From assembly GCA_902500825.1 (NCBI GenBank), contig CABVRX010000025.1, forward strand, positions 12,662-55,759: a stretch of DNA of 43,098 bases. The letters are read 5' to 3'. The position numbers and the translations under genes are program-made. Numbering within the stretch: the stretch's first letter is position 1; the number at the start of each line of letters is the position of its first letter. Shown piece by piece: positions 35,394 through 43,098 of the stretch. The DNA is from an uncultured Nitrospira sp. (GTDB lineage: Bacteria; Nitrospirota; Nitrospiria; Nitrospirales; Nitrospiraceae). A model generated the notes under the pieces. That model worked only from the letters and a program-made list of their open reading frames with translations. It did no database searches and was not told where the DNA came from.

Positions 35394-35491
35394 ACTGCCT
35401 ACGTACGTCTCTCTTGTTTCGGCTCATCAAAGAAGCCTAAGATTTGTCAGACCTCAATACTCTGCACGTGTCACCGCCAAGGAGGGTTGCC

Positions 35492-35800
35492 ATGCCGACC
35501 TACGTGAGTCTCGTGAAGTTCAGCCAGCAGGGCCTTCAAACCATGAAGGACAAGGGTGTCGAGCGCGCCGAAATGGTCAAGAAGAACGCCAAAACGCTCG
35601 GCGGGAAACTGGTCCAGGCCTACTATTGCCTCGGTGAGTACGATGTCGTGGCGATTTGGGAATTTCCGGATAACAAGACGGCCATGAAAGCAGCGGTCAT
35701 GAATGCCTCCATGGGGCACATCCAGATCACGACGATGCCGGCCGTCCACCGGGACGAATGGAAATCTCTCCTCCAAGAAACAATAGGAAAGAAAAAATAG
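35492..35800 (+). CDS. GYD-domain protein
   Basis: A 102-aa protein starting at 35492 after AAGGAGG. It begins PTYVSLVKFSQQGLQTMKD and continues KTLGGKLVQAYYCLGEYDVV and AIWEFPDNKTAMKAAV, matching the GYD domain family of small dimeric alpha-beta barrels. The function is not established. It resembles the RAM-type sensor at 13952 in size and fold class, but not in sequence. Confidence 0.85.
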   Translation: MPTYVSLVKFSQQGLQTMKDKGVERAEMVKKNAKTLGGKLVQAYYCLGEYDVVAIWEFPDNKTAMKAAVMNASMGHIQITTMPAVHRDEWKSLLQETIGKKK

Positions 35801-36085
35801 CCGGTCAGAACACAACCGTAGCCGGATTCATTATCAGCTCAGCGAGGCAGGCTTATCAGGCATGATGAGCCTGCCATGAGTCGCAAACACTTAGGACACC
35901 ATGGTAGTCAGGATAGACAGGTCAGACCGGCAGCCTTCTCAGCTGAGGGTTTCGTTCGAATATCCACCCTCGGCTGAGGAGCCCTCTGCCTCTCTACTGC
36001 GCCCTCGTTTACACCTGCCACGTTGCTCTGGAAGTCCGAGCCTTCCTGGCTTATCATATTTCTAGTTACCTTCCCGGAGGTCTCC
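35801..36085. other. Intergenic region, no gene recognised
   Basis: About 285 bp after the GYD gene. No ORF with a good start and no T-tailed hairpin is visible. It probably holds the promoter for the two small membrane proteins downstream. Confidence 0.3.
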
Positions 36086-36250
36086 ATGAACTCCGCGACT
36101 GCGTTTCGATTCCTCATCCTGGTGATTCCTGCGGTATGGGCGGTCTTTCGGCTCTTGCCCTCGGAACACCAGAGATACGGGAATCTCATGGCCTATAAAT
36201 ATGAGTTTGATCTCACCCTTGATCCACATCATCAGAAGAATGGGAAATGA
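36086..36250 (+). CDS. Small membrane protein (54 aa), possible
   Basis: A 54-codon ORF starting at the ATG 36086 with GGAGG seven bases upstream. One hydrophobic helix (FRFLILVIPAVWAVFRLL) is followed by a polar tail with YKYEFDLTLDPHH. The good ribosome-binding site and the neighbouring 34-aa membrane protein support it. No family is recognised. Confidence 0.4.
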   Translation: MNSATAFRFLILVIPAVWAVFRLLPSEHQRYGNLMAYKYEFDLTLDPHHQKNGK

Positions 36251-36284
36251 ATTCTCGTCACCCCCACACCACAAGGAGGTTCAC

Positions 36285-36389
36285 ATGGATCATATAAAAA
36301 TGCTCATCTACGGCTTCATCGGCATCGGGGTTGTGGTCTCGGTCATTGCTCTGCTCGTAAAGATGCTTGGCATCGCCAGGTACGGATAA
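36285..36389 (+). CDS. 34-aa single-TM protein
   Basis: A 34-codon ORF preceded by AAGGAGG with seven-base spacing, the strongest ribosome-binding site in the region. It encodes MDHIKMLIYGFIGIGVVV, then a hydrophobic stretch, then KMLGIARYG. It lies 35 bp after the preceding small protein gene and 110 bp before a terminator-like hairpin, so the two small proteins may form one short transcript. Confidence 0.5.
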   Translation: MDHIKMLIYGFIGIGVVVSVIALLVKMLGIARYG

Positions 36390-36499
36390 CAGTGAGCCTG
36401 ATTGACTGAAGTGACGGATTGCAGAACCAGCAGATTGAGCTCACACTGGCTGCGTTTCTCATGGAAAGGAGTCAGCGCTACCAGATGCCAACAAGCGAG

Positions 36500-36537
36500 G
36501 AGTCCGATGATCGAAAGATCGTCGGACTCTTATTGTC
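36500..36537 (+). terminator. Rho-independent terminator-like hairpin
   Basis: A 13-bp stem pairs GAGTCCGATGATC-type arms (36500-36512 with 36517-36529) across a GAAA tetraloop, with one G-T wobble. It is followed by TTATTGT. It would end transcription of the small membrane protein genes upstream. Confidence 0.65.
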
Positions 36538-36651
36538 GCTGCACATGCTTGCTCTGCCGCCCATTGCTTGTCGTCTGGGCCGAAATCGATCGCGAGGCGC
36601 GGAAAGGAAAACCTGCACCCTCGCATCATGCACAGCCATCATGACGCCGAG

Positions 36652-37110
36652 CTAGCGCGGCAAGCGCGACCAGGCGTCGAAGAGCTTCAGACTGTCTTCC
36701 CGCAGGACATCGCCGGTGATCAGGACATCGCTCTGGCTGAGCTGTTTCATCCGAGTCGTCGAGATGGGAATCTGCCGGATCCCGACCTTGGCCGCATCCT
36801 CAATGCGGCAGGCATATACGATCCGCCCAAGGTTGGCCCAAAGACACGCGGAAAAGCACATTGGGCACGGTTCGCACGTTGTGTAGATGGTCGCACCGGG
36901 CAGGTTCAGTTGCCTGAGTTGACGACTGGCGGTTCGGATGGCCTGGACTTCGCCATGCGCCGTGGTGTCGATATCCGCCTTCGCGCTGTTATGCGCGACA
37001 GCCAGGACTTTGCCTTTGTGTACGATACAGGCGCCGAATGGCATCTCGCCCTTCCCCATCCCCTCCCGTGCGGCCTGAATCGCCATTCGCATGAAGTCTA
37101 CATCAGTCAT
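36652..37110 (-). CDS. Nucleoside/guanine deaminase (CDA superfamily)
   Basis: A 152-aa zinc deaminase. The metal and catalytic motif is HGEVQAI (His52, Glu54), and the second metal motif is EPCPMC (Cys82, Cys85). The N-terminal MRMAIQAAREGMGKGEMPFGACIV matches the guanine deaminase/TadA-like group. The usual HAE is HGE here. TadA acts on tRNA adenosine, but lengths and motifs alone cannot separate tRNA from free-base substrates. It is transcribed away from transketolase. Confidence 0.85.
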   Translation of the reverse strand: MTDVDFMRMAIQAAREGMGKGEMPFGACIVHKGKVLAVAHNSAKADIDTTAHGEVQAIRTASRQLRQLNLPGATIYTTCEPCPMCFSACLWANLGRIVYACRIEDAAKVGIRQIPISTTRMKQLSQSDVLITGDVLREDSLKLFDAWSRLPR

Positions 37111-37461
37111 AGCCGCGTCCTTTGGTGCCCAGTGAACTCAGGCCACAACGGCACGGTATCCAAATAGCTGGGGCTTTTCAACTCCTTGACGTCGCCTCGA
37201 GTGAGTTTGGAAAGGTCTCCGTGGCCGATTGCTCATGGGCTCTGAGAACGAGGCATGATGCGGCCTGGCCATCCGTTCGACCCCCGCCGGACTTCGACAG
37301 ATTCGCGCATTACAGCGCGCCAGCGGAAGTAACGGTGAGGATCTGGAGCAGTGGGATCCAACGGCAGGCCATCATTCAAGCCTGCTCTCAAAACGACCGA
37401 AACAATAGAACAAGCACATCGACGGCGACTCTCCGGGACCACATCGCCAGAAAAGGGGACC
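37111..37461. other. Divergent promoter region between deaminase and transketolase
   Basis: About 350 bp between two divergent genes, so both promoters must be here. Open frames run through it, but none has a family match. The transketolase frame itself is open back to 37351. The AAAGGGG box before 37462 and the start of homology both support the downstream ATG. Confidence 0.4.
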
Positions 37462-39534
37462 ATGACAACGAACGCTCAACTCGATCAGACCTGCGTCAAC
37501 ACGATCCGCACCCTTTCGATGGATGCCGTCCAGCAAGCCAATTCAGGCCACCCGGGAACGCCAATGGCCATGGCGCCGGTCGCCTACTGTCTCTGGCAGC
37601 GGGTCCTGCGGTTCGATCCTGATGATCCGATTTGGCCAAATCGAGATCGGTTCGTACTGTCGATGGGGCACGCCTCCATGCTCCTCTACTCTCTCCTGCA
37701 TTTGACGGGGGTGAAAGCGGTAAATCCCCAGTACGAACGGCTGGGTGAGCTCTCGGTGCAACTGGACGACCTCAAACGCTTCCGCCAGCTCAATAGCAAG
37801 TGTGCAGGACATCCGGAATACCGTTGGACTTCCGGCGTGGAGACCACGACCGGTCCGCTTGGACAAGGGATTGCCACCAGCGTCGGGATGGCGATCGCCG
37901 CCCAGTGGCAAGCCCACTACTTCAATCGCCCGGGTTTTGACATGTTCGACTACGATACCTACGCATTATGCGGCGACGGCTGCATGATGGAAGGCGTCGC
38001 AGGCGAAGCGGCGTCCCTTGCGGCGCATTTGAAGCTGTCCAACCTCTGCTGGATCTACGACAACAACAAGATTACCATTGAAGGGCACACAGATTGGGCG
38101 TTCAGCGAAGACGTGGCCACACGGTTCATCGGATACGGATGGAACGTCACTCGAGTGGGCGATGCCAACGATCTCGACACACTCGAACGGGCCCTGACTA
38201 CGTTCAAACGGGAAACACAGCGACCAACGCTCATCATCGTCGATAGCCATATCGCTTATGGCTCTCCCAACAAACAAGACACCCATGCCGCGCATGGCGA
38301 ACCGCTGGGCGAAGAAGAAATTCGGCTGACCAAACGGAACTACGGCTGGCCCGAGCACGAAAAGTTCCTGGTTCCAAGCGGCGTTCGCGAACATTTCCAG
38401 CAGGGCATGGGTCGGCGCGGTCGCGACGCACGCGCAGCTTGGATGGCGAAGTTTAAGGACTACGAACTCCAATTTCCGCAGCTCGCCGATCACCTCTCTC
38501 ACATGCAACAGCGCCGGCTGCCCGAAGGGTGGGACAAGGATCTCCCACTGTTCCCTTTTGATGGCAAAGGAGTGGCCGGCCGCGATGCCTCTAGCAAGGT
38601 GCTCAACGCCCTGGCTAAAAACATCCCTTGGCTGTTAGGAGGGTCTGCAGATCTGTCCCCATCGACGAAGACCCGCTTGACCTTCGATGAAGCCGGCGAT
38701 TTCACTGCCACGAGCCGCGGTGGCCGCAACCTGCATTTCGGCGTCCGGGAACATGCGATGGGCTCCGTGTTAAACGGTCTCTCCCTCTCCAAAGTGCGCC
38801 CGTATGGTTCCGGCTTCCTGATTTTTAGCGATTACAGCCGAGGTGCGATTCGATTGAGCGCGCTGATGGAAATCCCCGTCATCCACATTTTCACGCATGA
38901 TTCGATCGGAGTCGGCGAGGATGGTCCCACGCATCAGCCGGTCGAGCACCTCGCCTCACTGAGGGCTATTCCGAATCTCATCGTCCTGCGCCCTGCTGAT
39001 GCGAACGAGGTCTTGGAAGTCTGGCGCACCATCATGCAGTTGAAACATGAGCCTGTGGCCTTGGTTCTGACGAGACAGGCTCTCCCGACTATCGACCGTT
39101 CCAAATATGCAGCCGCATCCGGAGTGGCGAAAGGCGCCTACGTCTTGGCCGACGTACCTGGAGGGAAACCGGACGTGCTGTTGCTTGCCAGCGGCAGTGA
39201 AGTCTCACTGTGCCTGGAAGCAGCCGAGAAGTTGAAGACTGACGGGATCAAGGCTCGCGTCGTGAGCATGCCCTCCTGGGAATTGTTCGAGCATCAACCG
39301 CAGACGTATCGCGACAGCGTGATACCTCCGACTATCACGGCACGGGTCTGCGTGGAACAGGCCTCCACGTTTGGGTGGACGAGGTATGCGGGGTTGACCG
39401 GCGAGATCATCGGCATGAAGACCTTTGGCGCCTCGGCGCCCCTCAAAGAACTCCAAAAGAAATTCGGGTTCACGACGGACAACGTCGTGGCAGCAGCGAA
39501 AGGACAGCTTCAGAGAAAAGCGAAAGCGGCCTAA
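37462..39534 (+). CDS. tkt: Transketolase
   Basis: Thiamine-diphosphate enzyme of the pentose phosphate pathway and sugar interconversion, 690 aa, normal length. Motifs seen are NSGHPGTPMAMAP (His30), the ThDP/Mg site GDGCMMEG (from Gly171) with DNNKITIEG, REHAMG (Glu430, which activates the cofactor) and DSIGVGEDGPTHQPVEHL. The ATG at 37462 has AAAGGGG upstream. A partial, diverged copy of its C-terminal region lies at 40431-40589. Confidence 0.95.
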   Translation: MTTNAQLDQTCVNTIRTLSMDAVQQANSGHPGTPMAMAPVAYCLWQRVLRFDPDDPIWPNRDRFVLSMGHASMLLYSLLHLTGVKAVNPQYERLGELSVQLDDLKRFRQLNSKCAGHPEYRWTSGVETTTGPLGQGIATSVGMAIAAQWQAHYFNRPGFDMFDYDTYALCGDGCMMEGVAGEAASLAAHLKLSNLCWIYDNNKITIEGHTDWAFSEDVATRFIGYGWNVTRVGDANDLDTLERALTTFKRETQRPTLIIVDSHIAYGSPNKQDTHAAHGEPLGEEEIRLTKRNYGWPEHEKFLVPSGVREHFQQGMGRRGRDARAAWMAKFKDYELQFPQLADHLSHMQQRRLPEGWDKDLPLFPFDGKGVAGRDASSKVLNALAKNIPWLLGGSADLSPSTKTRLTFDEAGDFTATSRGGRNLHFGVREHAMGSVLNGLSLSKVRPYGSGFLIFSDYSRGAIRLSALMEIPVIHIFTHDSIGVGEDGPTHQPVEHLASLRAIPNLIVLRPADANEVLEVWRTIMQLKHEPVALVLTRQALPTIDRSKYAAASGVAKGAYVLADVPGGKPDVLLLASGSEVSLCLEAAEKLKTDGIKARVVSMPSWELFEHQPQTYRDSVIPPTITARVCVEQASTFGWTRYAGLTGEIIGMKTFGASAPLKELQKKFGFTTDNVVAAAKGQLQRKAKAA

Positions 39535-39566
39535 TACAGGCTCTGCCTTCCTGAACGCCCATTTAT

Positions 39567-39601
39567 CTGACACAGATTCGGACTTCCAGGATCTGTGTCA
39601 G
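39567..39601 (+). terminator. Hairpin downstream of tkt
   Basis: A perfect 11-bp stem (CTGACACAGAT at 39567-39577 with ATCTGTGTCAG at 39591-39601) and a 13-nt loop, 30 bp after the tkt stop. There is no T-run, so it may be a Rho-assisted stop or a 3'-stabilising hairpin. Confidence 0.45.
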
Positions 39602-39855
39602 CAAGAAGGACTGTTGGGAATCAAAACTTCAACAGCTCATCGAGAGACACGCCTCCTCTCTCATCTAGCGTGATAGTGCTCCTGCCCTGAGCACTCATTC
39701 GGGTGCCATCACTTACTGGCGTATTTGGTACTACTACGCAACACTGCCCTTGCAGTTCTTCTAGAATTTGGACATGCTAGCCTGCCTGAGCCCATGAACA
39801 CTGAATCCAATGCGCTGTCGTCAGCATGGTTTTCACTCTCACGGGAGGCCCTACC

Positions 39856-40413
39856 ATGATATCGATGTTGTCCGTACAAATCTTCCTCATTGGGAGTCTG
39901 TTGATGCTGTCCGGATGCGGACTGAACATATTTTCTGGCCCCAAATCACCGGTTGTGATCGACGATATAGAAAGTCGCGTGGGAACGTTGGCTGTCAGTA
40001 CCGATCGGAGGGTGGTCCTGGTTCGGCTTGAGAAGGATGCTGCAAGTGCGGCTGGCCGATTCTGTGCGGAGCCGCCACTCGACATGGACCAGAATGTCAC
40101 GAACGCGTTGGCGGCCATGCGGGACCTGTCCGCAGAGAAGATCGATGCAAGCTTGAAGGCAGAATTGACCCGAACCTTCTCGCAAATTTCTCACACACTT
40201 GTCAGACGCACACAGGGTCTTCAACTGTACAGAGTGGCCATGTATAACCTCTGCCAGAACTATCTCAACCATGCCATCAAGGAGGAGGCCCTCCAAGCAC
40301 AGGCGACGAAAATTTTGGAATTGTCGGTCAAACTGATCGAGCTGGAACTCGCACGGACACAAGGACAAATAAGCAAGCCCGTGCTGCATGCTCCCGCAGC
40401 AGTTCGCCCGTAG
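39856..40413 (+). CDS. Hypothetical lipoprotein, family shared with 29153
   Basis: A 185-aa predicted lipoprotein starting at the ATG 39856 with GGGAGG upstream. The lipobox LSGC gives Cys21. Blocks shared with the gene at 29153 are SRVGTLAVSTDRRVVLVRL, GRFCAEPPLDMDQNV and RTQGLQLYRVAMYNLCQNYLN. The C-terminal helix KILELSVKLIELELARTQGQ is also similar in character. It has inserted between tkt and a fragment of a second tkt copy. Confidence 0.75.
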   Translation: MISMLSVQIFLIGSLLMLSGCGLNIFSGPKSPVVIDDIESRVGTLAVSTDRRVVLVRLEKDAASAAGRFCAEPPLDMDQNVTNALAAMRDLSAEKIDASLKAELTRTFSQISHTLVRRTQGLQLYRVAMYNLCQNYLNHAIKEEALQAQATKILELSVKLIELELARTQGQISKPVLHAPAAVRP

Positions 40414-40430
40414 GTCTCAAACGACGGCGC

Positions 40431-40589
40431 ATGCCTTCGTGGAAACTATTCGAGCATCAACTGCAGTCGTATCGCGACAGCGTGATTCCTCCAACCGTCA
40501 CAGCACGGGTCTGCATGGAACAGGCCTTCACGTTTGGGTGGGCAAGGTATGCGGGATTGACCGGCGAGATCATCGGCATGAAGACCTAG
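40431..40589 (+). pseudogene. Transketolase C-terminal fragment
   Basis: A 52-codon open piece that matches transketolase at 39269-39423 base for base at roughly nine positions in ten. It reads MPSWKLFEHQLQSYRDSVIPP, then FTFGWARYAGLTGEIIGMKT, and stops right after. Many changes are at third codon positions. The rest of the gene is missing, so it is a relic of a second tkt copy and not a functional gene. Confidence 0.85.
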
Positions 40590-41525
40590 TAATAGAAAAA
40601 GGGACTCACGTGCCGAGTCCTCTACCTGACCGGTCCAGTACGGCACGTTGTTGACTCCATCGATGTACTGTTGTTCTCGTCTTCATTTTCTCGTCCACAT
40701 TGTCGACACCGGCGGCCGCAGCCAGCGATGCAAACACATCCATGTGCGCCTGAAGGCCGTTCTTGACCTGGCCCGGTTTGACCTGCCCGGGTCACTTCAG
40801 CATCGAGATGCCCCGTATCCCGCCTTCGAGCGTACCCATTTTCTCTCCGCGAAACGGTGTTGTTCCGCCATGCGGTCACGAATCATGTTCTGGACCGTTA
40901 TCGGTCGAATACCAGATGATCGTATTGTCATCCAAGCCTTGGTCCATCAGAAATTCGAGAATGAGGCCGATGTCATGATCATGCTGCAGCATGCCGCTGC
41001 CATGGATATCAGCCTCAGACGTATATTTTTCGGCAGCGTAGCGCCACGTGTCGTTCAGACGAGTATACAGATGCATGCGGCTGGTGTTTAGCCAGACGAA
41101 GAAAGGCTTGTTCGCATCCTTGGCTTTTTTCATAAAGGCTTCGACCTTCGGAGGCACTTCGGCCTGATCGAACAGCTTCATGCACTCCTGCGTCAGCGGA
41201 CCGGTGGCCGCGCATCGCTGCTTCCCCATCTTGCCGAACCGGTTGTCGTCCGTACCGTCGATCGAGTCGCTGGCATAGCAATGCAGCACCCCGCGCGACC
41301 CGACGTGCAACTCGGCTGCGCATAGTGGTCGGTAAACCGAATCCCTTCCTGGCCAATGCGATCGATGTTCGGCGTGGTATACCCATCATGCATGCCCATG
41401 CCATAGGCGCTCACGTTTTGCCAGCCGATATCGTCACCCTAACTATTTGGCGGTTTCGCAATGGCTGCGGCTGCCGCGAGAGTCAAGCTGCACACGAGTG
41501 CTAGCGCTAATCTATTCGCTCTCAT
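40590..41525 (-). pseudogene. Arylsulfatase, degraded
   Basis: A sulfatase gene ruined by several lesions. It starts at the ATG 41523-41525 after GGGAGG, with a signal peptide (LALALVCSLTLAAAAA). A TAG at 41439-41441 interrupts the expected strand before [15 protein letters not shown]. The sulfatase signature CTSGRAG follows near 41300, then a deletion and frame change lead to [10 protein letters not shown] and PFFVWLNTSRMHLYTRL, then IIWYSTDNGPE. Another frame ends in VPYWTGQVEDSARESLF at the left edge. About 110 residues are missing after the signature. Confidence 0.85.
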
Positions 41526-41581
41526 AGAATACCTCCCATGAATAGGACTCTGGCAACTGCTGACAGGACCGTGCGATGAAG

Positions 41582-42007
41582 CTACTTCGTTGGGGTTAAA
41601 TCAGCCGAATACTTCACGCCATCGGTTGCCTCGGCCATGACGCTTAACATCCGTCGTCCCTCCTCCTCGTAGAGCGTGGCCATAATCCATCCGCGTCCGG
41701 TTTCCACTCTGAGTGTGCCATCAGTAAGGGCAAAGGTTCCTTCTCCCTGCATGAGACCGATGGTCCGCACACTCTCAAAATGATAGGCTCCGTCACGGTG
41801 GATCGTGACCGTCACCCAGTCGTCTTTGCGTGACGGTGGCCGCCTCTTCAAAATCCCAGCCCATTTCCCCGCGACGCTCTCGAATGTAGAGATGGAAACC
41901 GGAGTTGATGGGAGAGGTGGAGTGGGTGTGATGGACGCGCAACCGGTGGACCCGACATAGCTCACGATACCCATCCCAAGACAGAGCGTACGAAACCATT
42001 CCTTCAT
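41582..42007 (-). CDS. Hypothetical lipoprotein
   Basis: A 141-aa protein with a lipobox-like GSTGC (Cys23). After a Pro-rich linker (SITPTPPLPSTPVSIS) comes a small beta-rich domain: VAGKWAGILKRRPPSRKDDW, VTVTIHRDGAYHFES and GTFALTDGTLRVETGRGW. This looks like a lipocalin-like barrel, but I cannot assign a family. AGGA lies upstream of the ATG. Confidence 0.7.
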   Translation of the reverse strand: MKEWFRTLCLGMGIVSYVGSTGCASITPTPPLPSTPVSISTFESVAGKWAGILKRRPPSRKDDWVTVTIHRDGAYHFESVRTIGLMQGEGTFALTDGTLRVETGRGWIMATLYEEEGRRMLSVMAEATDGVKYSADLTPTK

Positions 42008-42311
42008 GGTGATGTCCTCCTCGGCGAGAGCATGCCGAGCATACCAATCGCGTGGACAATGTTCAATCTCGCCGATTCGCAGGGATCAGTGTTGAGTCCT
42101 ATGCGCTCTGCCGGTCTATCTTGCACACCGATCAGGCCACATGGGTGAGGTCACACCGCTTATCAAAGAACGGGGGGCAAGTCTTGTAATAACACATTGC
42201 AGCAGAATACCTGGCTGTCTCCATTGCTCGCCGAGCTGATTATTCTTAGGCCTGATCACGAAGACGCCGCGCGATTTCATAAATATGGTCATCATCCGAC
42301 ACAGTAACCCC
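42008..42311. other. Intergenic region, no gene recognised
   Basis: About 300 bp between two minus-strand genes. It contains the promoter of the lipoprotein. Small frames exist without start signals or recognisable content. Confidence 0.3.
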
Positions 42312-42566
42312 TCACTTGGCACTTGCATCCGAGCGTTCGTCGTCATCCAAACCAAAGTCGCCGACCGTACTCAGATCAGTGACCAAGGCTTCTGGATGGT
42401 CGAGTGCATTCAACACTAGCTCGACATACGACTCGAGCATGTCCACCAATACCGCAGGTGCGAGTTCGATGTGTCCATCTGCGGCGGCCTGGCAGATACT
42501 TGCCGTCCTTCTGCAATCAATGCAATCGAATTGCGGAACGTCGTGTGTTGGACACGAGCGACCCAT
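42312..42566 (-). CDS. Small Cys-containing hypothetical protein
   Basis: An 84-aa protein from the ATG 42564-42566, preceded by GGAGGAG at good spacing inside the end of the DUF2442 gene. The N-terminus has CPTHDVPQFDCIDCRRTASIC, a four-Cys cluster that could bind a metal. The C-terminal half is acidic and helical (LVDMLESYVELVLNALDH) and ends DDDERSDASAK. It starts 5 nt after the DUF2442 stop and is probably cotranscribed with it. Unknown function. Confidence 0.6.
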   Translation of the reverse strand: MGRSCPTHDVPQFDCIDCRRTASICQAAADGHIELAPAVLVDMLESYVELVLNALDHPEALVTDLSTVGDFGLDDDERSDASAK

Positions 42567-42571
42567 TGGTA

Positions 42572-43066
42572 CTAACTCCTCCACGCTAAATTTCCAGGAG
42601 TATAATCCCTTTTCTTGATGATAGAAATGTACGCATTGGCTAAAACGAGGCTTTCGCAACTCAGCAATGGTCCGACCCTTGCTTGTGCCATTGGCCAGCG
42701 GCTATTCGTCGGTTTATCGTGACTAACATCACCGGATAAATATGCCAAAACCGCTATACCCTTTCCTTTGATCTCTTGATACATGGCATCTGGAGCGAGA
42801 TCAATCTGGCCCGGCCAGGCAACAGCACCCCGGCCCAGATACACCTGTTTGAAGAAAGCTGGATCGTTTAATGGCGTAAACACTCCAGTGAGATGCTCTG
42901 AAGTAAAACGAACCTCACCTGCCAGCCCATCAGCAAACCGTACAAACAGGCTCAAGTTCTCCAATGGTTTGACTTCTACAACATCCCAGTACAGCGGAAT
43001 ACCCCTTCGACCTACTTTGTGGGCGATATACCAGCCCCAAAAGTAAGAAAGCCTGCTGGCTTTCAC
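42572..43066 (-). CDS. DUF2442 domain protein
   Basis: The domain is clear: YWDVVEVKPLENLSLFVRF, GEVRFTSEHLTGVF, ALNDPAFF-type segment and GRGAVAWPGQIDLAPDAMY. It forms the first about 80 residues after residue 25. The only standard start is a GTG at 43066, but it lies inside a terminator stem. Homology begins only at residue 25, where a CTG at 42994 follows AAGGGG. The true start is therefore unclear. The part after the domain (about 60 residues) is not recognised. DUF2442 proteins often sit in toxin-antitoxin-like pairs. Confidence 0.65.
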   Translation of the reverse strand: MKASRLSYFWGWYIAHKVGRRGIPLYWDVVEVKPLENLSLFVRFADGLAGEVRFTSEHLTGVFTPLNDPAFFKQVYLGRGAVAWPGQIDLAPDAMYQEIKGKGIAVLAYLSGDVSHDKPTNSRWPMAQARVGPLLSCESLVLANAYISIIKKRDYTPGNLAWRS

Positions 43067-43079
43067 CAGCAGGCTTTCT
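43046..43079 (-). terminator. Strong bidirectional terminator hairpin
   Basis: A perfect 14-bp stem (AGAAAGCCTGCTGG with CCAGCAGGCTTTCT) and a 6-nt loop. On the minus strand it is followed by TACTTTT, on the plus strand by GTTTGT. It would stop a gene lying outside the right edge, just upstream of the DUF2442 gene. Confidence 0.75.
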
Positions 43080-43098
43080 GTTTGTAACCCGGCAGCGT

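Noticed and set aside
37122..37622. Plus-strand ORF of 166 codons upstream of and into transketolase
   Set aside because: It overlaps the conserved N-terminus of transketolase in another frame, with no family match.
39205..39573. Antisense ORF over the tkt C-terminus, similar to one over 40446-40646
   Set aside because: The similarity of the two only reflects the duplicated tkt sequence on the other strand.

Overview
The window looks like a stretch of a Nitrospirota (Nitrospira-like) chromosome. This is an inference from moderately high GC, the run of small secreted and lipoprotein genes of unknown function, a stand-alone AsnC-type effector domain, a GYD-domain protein, a bactofilin, a DUF423 protein, and a palindromic intergenic repeat (14189-14310) of the kind I associate with Nitrospira genomes. 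No rRNA or tRNA gene was found.

Region 1 (1-8700, minus strand) is a complete type I-E CRISPR-Cas locus: cas3-cse1-cse2-cas7-cas5-cas6e-cas1-cas2, tightly overlapped, ending in a leader and one repeat at the left edge. The rest of the array lies outside. A 37-codon ORF resembling the N-terminus of another Cas3 sits 3 nt before cas3. Region 2 (8960-11172) has a Phd/YefM-type antitoxin with a PIN toxin, a secreted protein made of Asn-Pro-rich 12-residue repeats, and a WYL regulator.

Region 3 (11334-19690) is mostly housekeeping and hypothetical: comM/yifB, a small membrane protein, an AsnC-type domain protein, a frameshifted Gfo/Idh/MocA oxidoreductase, a dienelactone-hydrolase-like protein without its usual Cys nucleophile, DUF423, bactofilin and a polytopic membrane protein. 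Region 4 (19870-22750) is a graveyard of IS3 and IS630-like remnants around one intact secreted helical protein, plus a frameshifted secreted-protein gene.

Region 5 (23058-31563) holds the 5-oxoprolinase genes pxpB-pxpA-pxpC, then a di-heme c-type cytochrome lipoprotein gene set between two diverged ~500-bp copies of an undescribed module. Each copy encodes the same two tiny proteins: one of about 40 aa, and a 23-aa hydrophobic peptide that is frameshifted in copy 2. A FitAB/VapBC-type toxin-antitoxin pair with an iterated TGCATCAT operator follows.

Region 6 (31599-35800) has a lipoprotein hydrolase, a DUF900 alpha/beta hydrolase and a TIR-TM-helical-repeat protein on one strand, which could be a signalling or defence module. 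Region 7 (36086-43098) has two very small membrane proteins, a nucleoside deaminase, transketolase, a lipoprotein, and a scar where a truncated transketolase copy abuts a degraded arylsulfatase gene. It ends with a lipoprotein, a small Cys-containing protein and a DUF2442 protein. Two lipoprotein families each occur twice in the window (23058/31153 and 29153/39856), so local duplication and decay shape this region.
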